Below, piece by piece: positions 37,475 to 49,800 of a stretch of DNA of 64,000 bases (positions within the stretch are counted from its first letter, which is position 1; every line of letters begins with the position of its first letter). This DNA is from Lasioglossum baleicum. Lineage: Eukaryota; Arthropoda; Insecta; Hymenoptera; Halictidae. Location of the stretch: the NCBI RefSeq assembly GCF_051020765.1, contig NC_134934.1, positions 1,922,001-1,986,000 on the forward strand, in the 5' to 3' direction. A program made the position numbers and the translations under genes. The notes beneath the pieces are model-generated. The model was not told the origin of the DNA, made no database searches, and worked only from the letters and a program-made list of their open reading frames with translations.

Positions 37475-39865
37475 AAGAATATAATAAACAATATACATAT
37501 AATAATAGGAACTCTTAAGACAACTTACTAATTCTAACTTCATCAATGTCAACTAAACCGAAATCTTGCTTCGCTAAAGCATCAGTAATTTCAAGAATGA
37601 GTTCAATGGTTTAGTACGTGATTAGCAACAACGTTTAGGGCTGGTACCTTCTTCGACGTTTCCCATTCATCATCGTTGAACCACGACCCGCACAATCGAA
37701 AACGGACAGCATCCCGCGCGCCGCCACGCAGCGACACGGTCAATTTCACCCTCGACAATGGATCTTAATTGCAGATCCGTTCGTTTACCGAGCCGATCAA
37801 CCGACGAGCAATCAACCGATGCTGCTCGACTTATCGTAACCTCCTTATCGTCCGGTGTTTATTTATCGTATCGTCGCTGATACCCGGCCACAGACTCCGG
37901 CTTAATCTGAAGCGGCACACGTCGCGGAACCCGATAGACTCGCGTAAAATTAGCTTATCGCCGGTTCGACTCCACCGTTTCCACGGTGTGTTTGCGACTG
38001 AAACACCGACGCTTCCGTCGTGCCAGAAATAAGCTTTGCAACCAGGCCTGGATGTCCCGATAATTGCCGCGGGCTCGCGAGAATTGCTTTCACTTCGCTA
38101 TTATTAATTGCCCGGCGTTGTTGCTGTCTTCGGCTAGCTCCACCAGCTGTCTTCTCTCCTCCACTTGTGTGCAGCGTATTTTACATATTTTCTATGCTCG
38201 AGCACCTAACTCCTCTTAAAGACTAATCCATTAGACTCGCGAGCTAAAGCGCGAGTGACAATTCAGCTTGGAATTGACTTAAGGTAACTCAAACAGCGGT
38301 ATACTTAGACGTACGCCCTGTCGAGCATAAGGTGTTGCACCCGGTTTCACTTTCAAACGGCGTCCCCGGTGTTCGCTTCGTCAATCTTCAAACTTCAAAG
38401 TTGTCCAAACATTTTGCCATTCCATTATGCGAGTCTAACGCACCGAAGAGGCCAAAAATTTGTCTTCCCGCCCCAGGAGACCGGCAAACATTTGCTCAGG
38501 GCCTGGTCACTGTGGACTCAGGCGACCGGTTGTTGAACGTGGCGTTTTCAAGCGAACATTTTTTTTGGATATCTCGACCCTGATAAGAAGACCTTCAAAA
38601 GCGTCCCGTCGTATCGTAGGTCGTTGAACCGGCTCCGGACAGCACCGAGGAGAACGGGGAACCTCTACACCGCTAGAAGAGGTAGAGAGCACACCGTCGT
38701 TATCGCAACATTAGCAGGCTTATCAGCTTTATCGTGTCGATCGACGGGCCGTGAACGGGACACCCCGTATATCGAACGTCGTCGCGGTGAGATCGAAATG
38801 CCACCGGGCTCGTTAACGACAGAGGATCACCGCATGCTTCGATGGATTTCCAGCCGGCTCGATGAAGTCGTCGCCGATGTGGGTCAGTCTCATTTACGGG
38901 ATCAATCTTGTCGCGAGTAGTTGCGCGGCCGAGCGGATGAATAACAAATCCGCGAGATTCGATCGCGATACGCTAAACGAGAAACTAACGAGCCATTAAG
39001 GGAAGTCTCGATCGGACAGGCAGCTTAGAAGAAGCTTCGATCACTATATATTAATTTGAGGAACGGTAACATCAGTAAAACAAATCGTAGATTCGCTGTG
39101 TTGCGAATTCTATGAGTAGCTGTGGCTTGCTTGCTCTCGATATCATGGGAGAGCAACATGGGGCAATTTGTGCACGAGAACCTTCACTATCGACTGCAAT
39201 GATCAAATCGAGGGAACAGGAGGGCCCACGGACCCATGACGGCGAGTAGCATCGAATATCGGTGAAATCCGGGCCTCGAGGGGAACGTTAATGACCTAAC
39301 CCAGACGCGCAGTTCTCTATACCTTGGCACTTTCAAGCATCACGGTCGCCGTCGCCGGTGCATGGCACGAGAATTGGACGATTGCCCAGCGACAGTGTTC
39401 CCCCGTAGTGCCGCGGTATTAACATTCAACGCGGCGTAAATGAGTTGGATGTATATATTTATCTTCGGTTGGTGCACTTCCGCGAAAAACCTCCGGCCGG
39501 AGGTGGCCACTGGTCGGGATCGACATACGCTTTACATCCAGTTCCTACCTCAGCGCTTTCTTCCCCGAGCGCTTCTTCGGTCTACGACGGGGAGACGCCG
39601 TTGATCCCCGGCTCCGTTTTGCTCCAGAACAAGATACCGTTCACCTCTCTACGGTCACGCGAGAGCAGAAAAATTCCTTTTGCATAATCGCGTCCTCGGT
39701 TACCGGGAGTGGCTGCATTGGTTGCGCAATCGAGCTGCCACTTTTGAGGCTTTCACGAGTTCACGGTGTCTAGTTATCACTCCTAAGACTTTAGGGTATC
39801 GCGGTATTTGCCAATTGCGTGACCTACCACAGAATCCTGATTCTACCAAGATCTATTATATATTA
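37475..39865. other. Non-coding stretch, no gene recognised
   Basis: No supported gene. A reverse-strand copy of GTCTGGGTTAGG lies at 39295-39306. Confidence 0.5.
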
Positions 39866-39867
39866 TA

Positions 39868-39964
39868 CACGGTGAGGCGCCAGAAACAGGCTACCTGAAT
39901 TACTCGGCTGCTATTGGTGTTAGGAAAAAATGGATCAGTGGCCTGTTTCTGGCGCCTCACCCTG
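39868..39964. mobile_element. 97-bp MITE with 24-bp terminal inverted repeats
   Basis: The ends form an inverted repeat of 24 bp with a single mismatch (the shared part is GGTGAGGCGCCAGAAACAGG). They are bordered by TA on both sides (39866-39867 and 39965-39966), and only about 50 bp lie between them. The CAGGGTG-type start and TA target are shared with mariner-derived MITEs of insects. The very small size means it cannot encode anything. Confidence 0.8.
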
Positions 39965-39966
39965 TA

Positions 39967-42900
39967 TACTATTATATACGATACTAAAAATACTTGGTCA
40001 AATTAGAAGTGTGGATTAAGAGTGGCGAAAGGGTTGAAACAGGATTAGCAAATATCAAACTTAGATACTCGACTAATTCCCACGAGAACTTAAGTCGCAT
40101 TAAATGTCAAAAGTGCATGACTCAAGAATATTTCCTCAGTACGCCAGGTGTATCCATTATTTTATTCACACCCTCTACGTCGTTTGTAACAACTTCGTAG
40201 ACGCGGATAATAGATGAGACCCTAGAAAGACGGAAGAGTGAAAAAGAAGAGAACCATTTCTATTTACGGTCTCCCCGGAGCCCCATCAATGAAGCAACCT
40301 ATCAGACCCTGGACACATCTCCGCAAATCGATTAAAGAAGCTATTTGCATTAAACAGAGAAGCACCTGCTGAAAGGACATCAGCTTCAAACTTTTACTGC
40401 TATAAGCACAGCAAACTCCGCGATGATTCACTCCTAAGAAGTGACATTAGACTTCAGACATTAGACCCCGGATGAAGCTATGATCGTCGGACAGCAGCTC
40501 TTTACGCGAATACACGTTTTTACACCGTGGAAATCAGGAATTGGATAGACTATAGCCGGCTGGATGAAGTTCTTGCCGCATAAACAAGAGCATTAAATTC
40601 GCGTTCGGCTTTTTGCGGTATCGACATTAGCAAAACGACAATTTTTCCTCGCCGCGCGGCTAGGAGGCCTGGGAAACGGTGAAAAATAAGTAGAAAAAAG
40701 CAAGGCTATCTCGCGATCGATGGTCACGCGGACGCGGAAACGCGCGGATGAAGCGGATGAAGCAAAAAGGATCCATTTGCGGCCGGGAGAATCGACTTCG
40801 AGAATCGATCCTCGCGTGCCGCACGTTTCACGGCTTGGCCACGAAGCGAGCGCGACACACCTGGCCGATACGCTGCACGCAATTACCGCTTGAATTATGC
40901 GATTCTCACCGGGTAACCATTTTTAGCGCGGCGAATACCAATCAGCCGGCGACGCACAATTAAAGCGCCGTATTTTTCGAACGACCGCGAACCATCGGGA
41001 GATAAGCGCGGAGAGCCTCGTCAGCAATTGCTTGCCTCGAGACTGGATATTTTGATAATGTTGCAGGGATATTAATTACTGTGATAATGCGCAATGAAGC
41101 TCGAGGTCGGCTGAATCTGCCGCCTTCGAGAAAATAACGATATTCGAAACTCCAGCCAATAGCATTCAATGCGAGTGTGTAGTATGATCTTCTTGTATAT
41201 TGTTAACCGTCTGCCGATGGTTTCGAGTGTTTGTTAGTTTGATGATTTGAAGTCTGTTTTTTTAAAACTAAATAAAAACAATCTCTTCTCATTAAAATAA
41301 ATAACAAATGAATAATAACATTTGACAGGCATTCATTGCTGGAATGCACCAGCTAAATTGACCTGGCCGTCTTTCCCTGAAAAGGATGATAAAGCGCAGC
41401 ACTCCGAAGACAAATTATATCGCCTCGGCAGCGGCCGCATCAGTTAAGGGTTGAACGGTGAGGCTCCAGGAGGCGAAGGTACAGATAGGTTTCTGTTAAA
41501 CACGCAAGAAAACGAGAGACTTATTTTTTATGCGCTATCATCCCTGTCTGCGGCGTGCATCGGTCGATTATCGCCAGACACACGAGGGCGTTTTCCTCTT
41601 CGATACTTCTTTATCTGGTTTCCTGAATGGGCGTATTAGGGGACGATTACCTTGCCGGAGGAGATGTCGGGCAAAACGAGATATCATTAAAGATATTATC
41701 GCGACACGGCCCGTAAAGCAATCTCGATCTCTCGGCTGAAGAGGGGGTGGGCTGCACAAAAGCCGTAGTGAGTCACACACGTTTGTATATCTAATCCATC
41801 TGTATCTAGCCTTCCGTGGCCCCGGCTCGACGAAGAAATATGTGACCGAAGGCAGATGCACTCTCTCGGTGCAACCGGGGTTCCCGTTGAAGCGCCATTA
41901 CGCTCGATTAACTTATAAATCTGGCCGGGAGCGAGCATTTGCCCCCGCCCACGCGCGACACCATATATCTGAATACGCTTCGGTCTTTCTAATCGTGTCC
42001 GCGTAAACGCCAAGACAACCCCGCCACAATTTGTCTTCGCGTTCAAAAGGTCGAGAAAAAGGGCCCGGGGCGTCTTCCTCCGTCCAAGCGTCGTAAATCA
42101 GTCGACGCCGGGAGGAAGTGAAAGTTTCGTTAAAACTTGCTTTATTACCATAATATATCTGGATGCCTGGAACACGACGACCCAGCCCCGTCAGTCTCGT
42201 TCGAGAACCCTGGCCACGTTTTAGTGGCATCGTTTCCGTGACGATCACAACTGCCGCTCGGCCAAAACCTTCGTCCACCGGGACAATAAAGTGTCCCGGG
42301 TAACTACGGCCCAGTGGATTCTGATGCCAGTCCACCCAGACAGTTAAATCTTGCACGAAGAGGAGCATAACGATAGAGAATATCGAATGCAAATAGATTC
42401 CGGATAATCGCGAAACCGGGACACTGTCATCTAGAGTCTCGTTATTGTTGAACTGCCTTCATGTAGGATAACGAAATTTTTAAAACTTTTATCTGAAGAT
42501 AAGGTACCGGGTTCAACGTACACTCTGTGACTTGTGCGTTTGTTCGCGGATGTCGCTAAAAAATATTTTATCGGTCACGATCGCTGTTTGGAAAATATTG
42601 GAGGGATGGGCGTTTCTCTTGAATTGTGTGCGATAGGTCCGAGAATTCGAGAGACTGGCATTGCTGTCTAGAATTGGGATTCATCTAATTAATTAAACAT
42701 ATGAACTTTGAAAATTATCATTTACCATGTTATCACTTTCCATGTCCGAAATCTAACACCTGATGTCACATTGCACTTTAAAGGTCGCCCACTTAACAAG
42801 ACCGGACTGAACGACACCAGACCAACATGACCGTGTTTACATTACTATATGCAGCTCAAATGTGAATGCGATCACCTAACCATAGCAACACAGTATCGAC

Positions 42901-45900
42901 ACTCTGGTATTTACCTCCTTTTGATAGGAATGAATACATGAACTGTTCATGTTCTAAACCTTTAATGTACATTTTTTACTTGTGTACACTGTGTTTTGCT
43001 CACCCACTGAAGAAATATTGGTTGAAACATCCATTTATGTTTTATTACCAAGTATGCATCGTACGATCCCTGTTTGATACTGTTTATTGTATGTACCACC
43101 GATGCTCTATACCACGTCAGCGTTAGTTGCCCGAACCTTGACCAAGTAAAGTCGGAGCGAATAAATGTCTCGGAAGGAGGGAGCCCGTTTTTACGGGAGA
43201 GAGTTGACAAGTAATGAGTCATGTGGAATTTTCGGATAATAGATCCATTGTGATGCTAGGTCTGGGTTAGGCTGACGGGTTCGTTGAACAGAGTTTCTGG
43301 AGCTTGAACAGAGGCCGCGTGAGATGGCGACGAGGCTCGTTGTAACGCGCTCGGTCTGGGAAAAATGAATTACAAGGCCAGTTACGAATTAGTCACGCGT
43401 GCGGAAGGCGCGCTGAATCGTTGCCGGTCCCTATTATTATTCCGCGTTGAACGGTCACCGTTACCGCTCCGCGTATCCATTACTGTCCCGCTTGTAATAC
43501 GCGTGACAAATAAACAAGTGTCAACACGGCGAAGCCAGATCTGTGAAAGGGGAACGGTATTAAGCGAACAGGAGAAGAAAAGGTAACGCGAGGAAAGAAC
43601 GACTTATTGCCGTCAGCGGGCCGAAGACAATGGACCATAATTCACGGGCAGTGTCGCGAAAACGTGTGAAACCACGTGGACGATGCCCTGGGTGTACGAT
43701 TCTGCATTGTTGTGGCTACATAGCTGAACCCGCTCGAGCGTCAAACAATCCTCAACGACGACGACGATCTAATCACGGGAAAACTATGGGTATAGCCGTG
43801 CCAGTCGATCGAGAGCGAATTCGTTTCGAGGAATCGCGCGGTCTTGTCCCTTCGATCTTTCGGGTGTCGGCATGCGATTAGGTATGCTACCTGGACGAGG
43901 GTGGTTACGCCAGTTGGCGGGTAGCCACGACATTTGACGCCCCTCGAAGAAAACACGATCCCCAGTCTTTTGTCCGAGCGCAGGACCTTTGAATACCTCG
44001 ATGAAAATTCCACGCCGGGAACTATTCCGTCTACCTGGCAAGATCGCTGTCGGGGACCCGAATAACTTAGGCAAATACTCATAATGGGGGCCCCGCAATG
44101 GAAGGGTGGCGACCAGTTCGCAAACCGTGCTCTACCTCGGACTTCTTCGTACGGTGGAACCTCGTTTATACGACCTCGACAAGTTGTAGTGGACGATTTG
44201 TTACTATTTAATAATATTTAAAAAAGCGACAACAAAATTTAAACCAACGTAGACCGAAATATGTATCTTGAAAGCTGCTCCTCCGCAAAGGATTAAAAGT
44301 AATTGGTGCGACCACCTGCGAACGGATCCAACGCTAGCAGGGTTTGAAAGAGCCTTCGCCGTCATCGCGAGGCCGAAAAAGTCGATGAGGTGACCGTTTT
44401 CCTGGGGGGGAAAACGAAGCAGATGCGCGACAAATTTTTGAGGAGAGCGAGTCGCAGAGCGTTCCCAGACGAAAAGTGCGGCCGTCCCCCCGGTTCGACT
44501 CGTGAAAGCCATTTGGGCGAGATGTTCGCAGTGGCACTCGAGGGCCTCGGGTTTCGTTGGCGGGCACAAAAAGCGGCGGGGGTGCGGTCTCTCGGTGATT
44601 CTGGTGCCAAAATGAGTGCGACGTCGAGTGGCCCGGGCCCCGAGACTCCAGGTACTTAAGATTCTTCCGTCCGAAATGGCTGCGCGACGACGACGGCGAG
44701 GCGCGAGACCGAACAGTCTAACGACCCGCCTCAATTTGCGGGGAATTTTTCGGGTGAAAAACCGGCGACCCGTCGAGACCACGGCCGTCGACGTCGCGGC
44801 GAGAGCAGGCGCGGCGTCGGGTCAACGATCGAGAATTACTTGAAATTATGCGTGCGATTATACCGGGGCCGCAAGAAAAGAATCGTTTCCTCGAAGCTCG
44901 CGAAGAGAGTGGGAGACGAACGCTTCGCGATAGAACTCGCTAAGATGAATCGCGGGCTGCCTGTCTGAGCAAGTTCGCTGGATAGCAGCCTCTGATTAAT
45001 TGCCATAGCGACGCGTTTCTAGCAATTTGATAAACGTGAATTATCGCGGTCACCGCGGTGATCGATGTCGCATCCTGGCGACCGATGCAGACTTTCCGCT
45101 TGTCGAGGTGAGACCATTCTTGCTACCGAGAGCCAAGGGGTGGTTCTTTACCTCTGTAGAGCATCGCGGTTCTTCTTGCTAGTGGGAGGATTTAAGTTGG
45201 TACTGTACCTCCAAAATGTACCGATTCTACCTTTATTAGCTTGTGGTGCGACCAACTGGAGGTTAGATCTTGCCACAAGAAGGTCACAGATGGCACATTA
45301 TGTCCGTAGTATCGCGGCTCTAGCTCCACTAGCTCGTGACACGACTAAATGCAAAGTTATATGTATAAATGCAAGTAGTTGGCTAATGAGGTTGAAGGTA
45401 TTATACATAGTTTCTACTGTTTCTAGAGATCCTATCCTGTCCCTCGAGTTGTATGACATTATGAAAGGTACGTACTCTTAAAACCCTCCCTCCACTTACA
45501 GATCCTAAAGTCGGAGAAAACATGTAGACTGGCGCCACTAATACAACTCTGGAACAAAGAGCTAAGAACGAAACGCTCTTTTTACAGATGTCCTTCACAT
45601 CTCTCATTTACAGTAATCGGACACAGACGACTACCGCGTCTTCACAGAAACATCTCGGCCATCCACTCGAGACAAGAGACTTGAACGACGACACAAGATA
45701 AGCCGAAGATCAGTTGCAGGACCCTCTTCGACGGCGACCGCGTTCGTGGGGATTAACGATCGTTAAATAAACCTGTCAAAATCGAGAAGCAGCCACCGCT
45801 GGTCCCTTCCTGCCGCGACGTTTGGGGCATAAAACGGCCCGTAAGAACAATGCTATTAAAAACCCATTAAACGTTTGACTTTGGTTAAACGACCGTTCAA

Positions 45901-46831
45901 CTGTCTCGTTACGCGTGTTTTTCTGTTGAGGAAAAGGGCGCGGCTTCCTCCTCTCGTGTTCGACCGGTTCGCGCGATCGTTCGTCGCGATTTCTATGCAT
46001 CGGCGATTTATCGCGCCGCCTAATCATGTCGCGTTTCGTCTGTCGCGCGACACGCGAACCGTGATCGATGTTTCTGCCCGCTCGAACGTCGATATGTCTC
46101 TTGTATATCGGCGGGGAGAGAGAGAGAGAGAGAGGAAGAGAATTATCGTTTTGAAATATCCCAGGCTTCGCGGAACGGAAAATGCTAATCCAGGTCAGCT
46201 ACGATTCCGCTTCCGGGATCGAGACGAGCCGATCTATACGGGCACGGCGTGTGCCTAACCGGCCGAAAAGCTGATAACACGAGGGAATTGCTATAGCGAC
46301 GACGACGAGCGGAAAGAATCGCGGGCAACGACCAGGTTCGACGGATATTCGGCCGACGCTCGAGCCACAATGGGTCACCATGGGCGGTCCGAGCCTAAGT
46401 TACGAGCATGGGAACCATCAAATGGAATCTAACACCTACCAGGCGCCATAATACGGTTTTAACCCACCACCGGCGCGCCGCAAATCTGCATAAAATATCG
46501 AATTTCGAATCGAATCCGCCCGGCCGGATTAGGGGTGGCCTGTGGAAAGGCGTTGGGACGCCTGAGCTTCTAATCTTTAATTCGCTGGCGGGAGAAATTT
46601 TCGTTGGCAATAGAAAATAGATTATACTTGAATAAAATTTAGTGCATCAATGTTGCTGGATTATAGCCTTACGTGCCCAGTAAAGTCTGGTGTGAATACG
46701 ATGAAAGCAAGGTAGCATCACCACTATATAGACAACGAATCCTCGTACAAGATAAAAATGCTTTACATCAAATGCACAAAAGAGGAACGAAGTATTTTAT
46801 ATTCTCTGATGGACCTCACAAGCTGCAAATA
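39967..46831. other. Non-coding stretch, no gene recognised
   Basis: Several overlapping frames of 80-190 codons lie at 41450-42392 and 43741-44782, in CpG-rich sequence and without family motifs, and are not called. Copies of dispersed motifs are at 41444-41455 (TTAAGGGTTGAA) and 43260-43271 (GTCTGGGTTAGG). A 17-bp palindrome with a 1-bp centre lies at 42936-42952. A GA microsatellite lies at 46116-46135. Confidence 0.45.
46116..46135. repeat. (GA)10 microsatellite
   Basis: A short simple GA run in CpG-rich sequence. Confidence 0.9.
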
Positions 46832-46895
46832 ATATATATATACAATATATATACATATATATGCATATATATGTATATATATTGTATATATATAT
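46832..46895. repeat. 64-bp perfect AT palindrome
   Basis: Base-by-base comparison shows arms of 32 bp with no spacer and no mismatch, centred on ATGCAT at 46861-46866. The arms are (TA)n interrupted at mirrored places by single C/G bases, so the symmetry is more than that of a plain TA repeat. It can extrude as a cruciform. Confidence 0.95.
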
Positions 46896-49800
46896 ATCGA
46901 CGCTCTTAAATTCTCCCAAACCCTCCACTCTTTCAAATCCTATCCACTCGTTCTCGTCAGAAGTGCATAAAATCCGCAGTCTAGTTATCGAGGTTGCTAT
47001 CGTTTCTAAATTGAATTTACGCGAAATCTCGTGCTAAACGACCCGGCAGCTCGAATTAACCGTCCGAACCCGACACTAAGAGCGTTCATCGGATGTCGCG
47101 ACGCGATAGAACGCCGTTCCATTCGATGAACGATTGCGAACGATCCGGCGCGGCGTCGCGTAACCGAAAAGATCCCCGGCTCGCCGTTTATCGACACATA
47201 ACTTCCTCAAGTATGTTAACGACACAGATGGCTAACTTTATACCCTCGTTTCAGATAGAACGATCCGGTGCTCCTGCGACACAACGCGCGGAAAGACTAT
47301 TGCTGACTGCCGTCCGCCCTAGTACTGAATATAACAAGCGTCAAAGTTAATGGCCTGTGTGTAAGCCGTGCGTGGTCGATCGCCGATGAGTTTATAGGGT
47401 TTTTATGTCACCGGGCCGCGGAAACCGGCAGAAGCGATTCCGTGTCACTCGACGTGGCCATTCGACGGCTGTTCAATTATTCGCGAGCCTTTCCACGGCT
47501 CAGGTGTTCACAGTGTTACATGCATGAACGAATGAGTTATAGACGTGTACTCAATTTCGTTTCGAGCGAACCGGATTTTCTGGCAATTCGTTGTTTCAAT
47601 CCCTCGGTCACTGTGAGTTGCATATTGCAAATATTTTCTACGTTGACTGCGAGACTAGCAAAATTTGGATTTGCTTCTAAGTTGAACCATTTGGGAAAGA
47701 AAAGTGTTATATTAACGCTTGACTGCACGAATGTACTTCCATCCGTAAAATTGTTTCGAACGAAACTAACCCGAAATTCGTTTAGAAAGTTTCACCCTGC
47801 GCCAGAGACCCATCTCACCAATTGAGGGCTAACAACCCTGGTCGGGCTTACCCTTAAAATCCGATTATTCTGACATGTTCTTGTTTGTAATCCGTTATAT
47901 ATTAATTTAGGAGAACTTGAGTGAAAATCCAATAATTTGCATAGCAGGGTTAAGCAGCAGATGCTAGATTCAGTTTGGAACAAAGTGTACCGGTGGCTTA
48001 GCCTGCCGTCGCCGAAGGATTAAATAACCTTGGTCCTAGATTAGGAACGTTCTTCGAATCCCGACTCTGAAAACAACCTATGGCTCTTGATGAAAAAGTC
48101 TACAGTAAGGTACATCCTTAGTATAACATTCCACTTAACATATTATACACAATTGCTTGAGTGACCACATAATTGATTAAAGAACTCTTTTCCAGAATCG
48201 AATAGCGACGCAAAAGAGTTTGTACAAAAATGAAAACGCAGAGGTGCCGGAACAGAGTTCAGGGAGAAAGGAAGCGAATATTCGATCCGAGATTAGCGCG
48301 CGGCTGATCGAGGCCCGTGTCATCATCGTAATCGGTCGATTAGCCGGCGCATCGACAGCGATTTCGCGGCCGATCCCGGCCGGCCACGAATCGATTCTAT
48401 TACACGGCCAAGATATTCCGAGTGCCCGGCGCGATATTGCGCGATCAATATTGATAAACGCGCCGCGCGACCGTGCCGGTCATTATTGAAACCGGATCTA
48501 TTTATAGCCCCGTCTAGGTATCTTGATCTTTGGCCAAGTCGTCGGGCCGAAACCGATCGTAAGACTCGTGTTTGCTCATCTCCGTCGGGCCGGTACGCTT
48601 CGGTGGAGGGTCCATCGGGCTGATTGCATCGTATCGCCCCGGGATCGTTACATTGTCGTAACAAACCTCGGGACGAGTGGACGTCTTTATCATTTTCAAC
48701 CGATTGAAAAGCGGATTCCAGCCACTTCTGCCTTCCCCGAGCGGGCTTCTCCTCTTCCTCTCCCGGGCTGCTCGATCCACCGCCACCTCGGAATTTCCCG
48801 AAAGAGCTCAACGAAACGCCTTCCCCCGGCCAAGTACACGAACACTTAACTACAAATTGATACGGTTAACAGCGAACGGAAATATATGTATACTAACTTT
48901 TATATCGGCGAATCAAGCTTTTATAAGGTATCTCGTAAAAGTATCGCAGATGCGGAAAAGATATTTGCATGACAATTTAATAAAACGACCTGTACATTAT
49001 ATCCCACTGATATCGTGTAGTACAACATTTTTTATTCGCTGTAAAACCGTGCACGACAGAAAAAAACATGAATTCCACCGCTAGAATGGCAACGTCAATT
49101 AACACATGCTTGCAAGAACGCTGCGACTGTCAATTTCTCGAAACAATGGCGCGTCGAGTTTTAAAAGCCCGATAGCACGCGCAATTAAAATACCGTCGAG
49201 TCTAGCGGATGGTTTGTTTGAAGGTTGATTAGAGACTTCCAAAATGTTTACTATGCCTCGAGGTCCGTCTCGTCGAAACAAAAACGCGCGTGGGCGACTG
49301 TCATTTCTCGACGCAATCGCTTTTATCGCGTTCGCGTGTTGTCGCGGCAAAAACTCTCGGGCCTCGCGACTTCGATACGAGAAAAAAAGCAGTGTTGATT
49401 AATAAATATCGTCGGATCAGCTACGCGTATCGACGGAAGGACTGTCACGTTGGAAGGAACGAGCGGACACTTCGCGCGACTCGTTATTTACACCTTCGCT
49501 CGCTTACGTAACCTTGCTGCTGACCAGAAGAATGTTCCGACGCCAAACAACGACTATTTGCACGTAACATTGTGGTTACGGTGGATGCATTTGCTTGCGA
49601 ATGTGTCAAAACAATCAAATAAATCAATTCCTACGCGAATGGATACATACAATCTTCCTGAAAATGAATGAAAATTCTTTAGACTGTTTAGAGATATACT
49701 CTTTAATCTTGTTTAATTGTATGGTGAAATGTTTGGATTGACATTCTAAAGTACATTTTCACAGAATCCATCCAAGTTGGTTATTCAATTCTTGAGACGC

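Noticed and set aside
41913..42392. 159-codon minus-strand frame with a signal-peptide-like start
   Set aside because: The hydrophobic start is short, there is no family motif, and the frame lies in CpG-rich DNA with overlapping frames. Without transcript support I do not call it.
43741..44098. Overlapping minus-strand frames with protein-like composition
   Set aside because: Two frames look equally plausible, neither matches a family I know, and the donor-like CAG-GTAGCA is weak.
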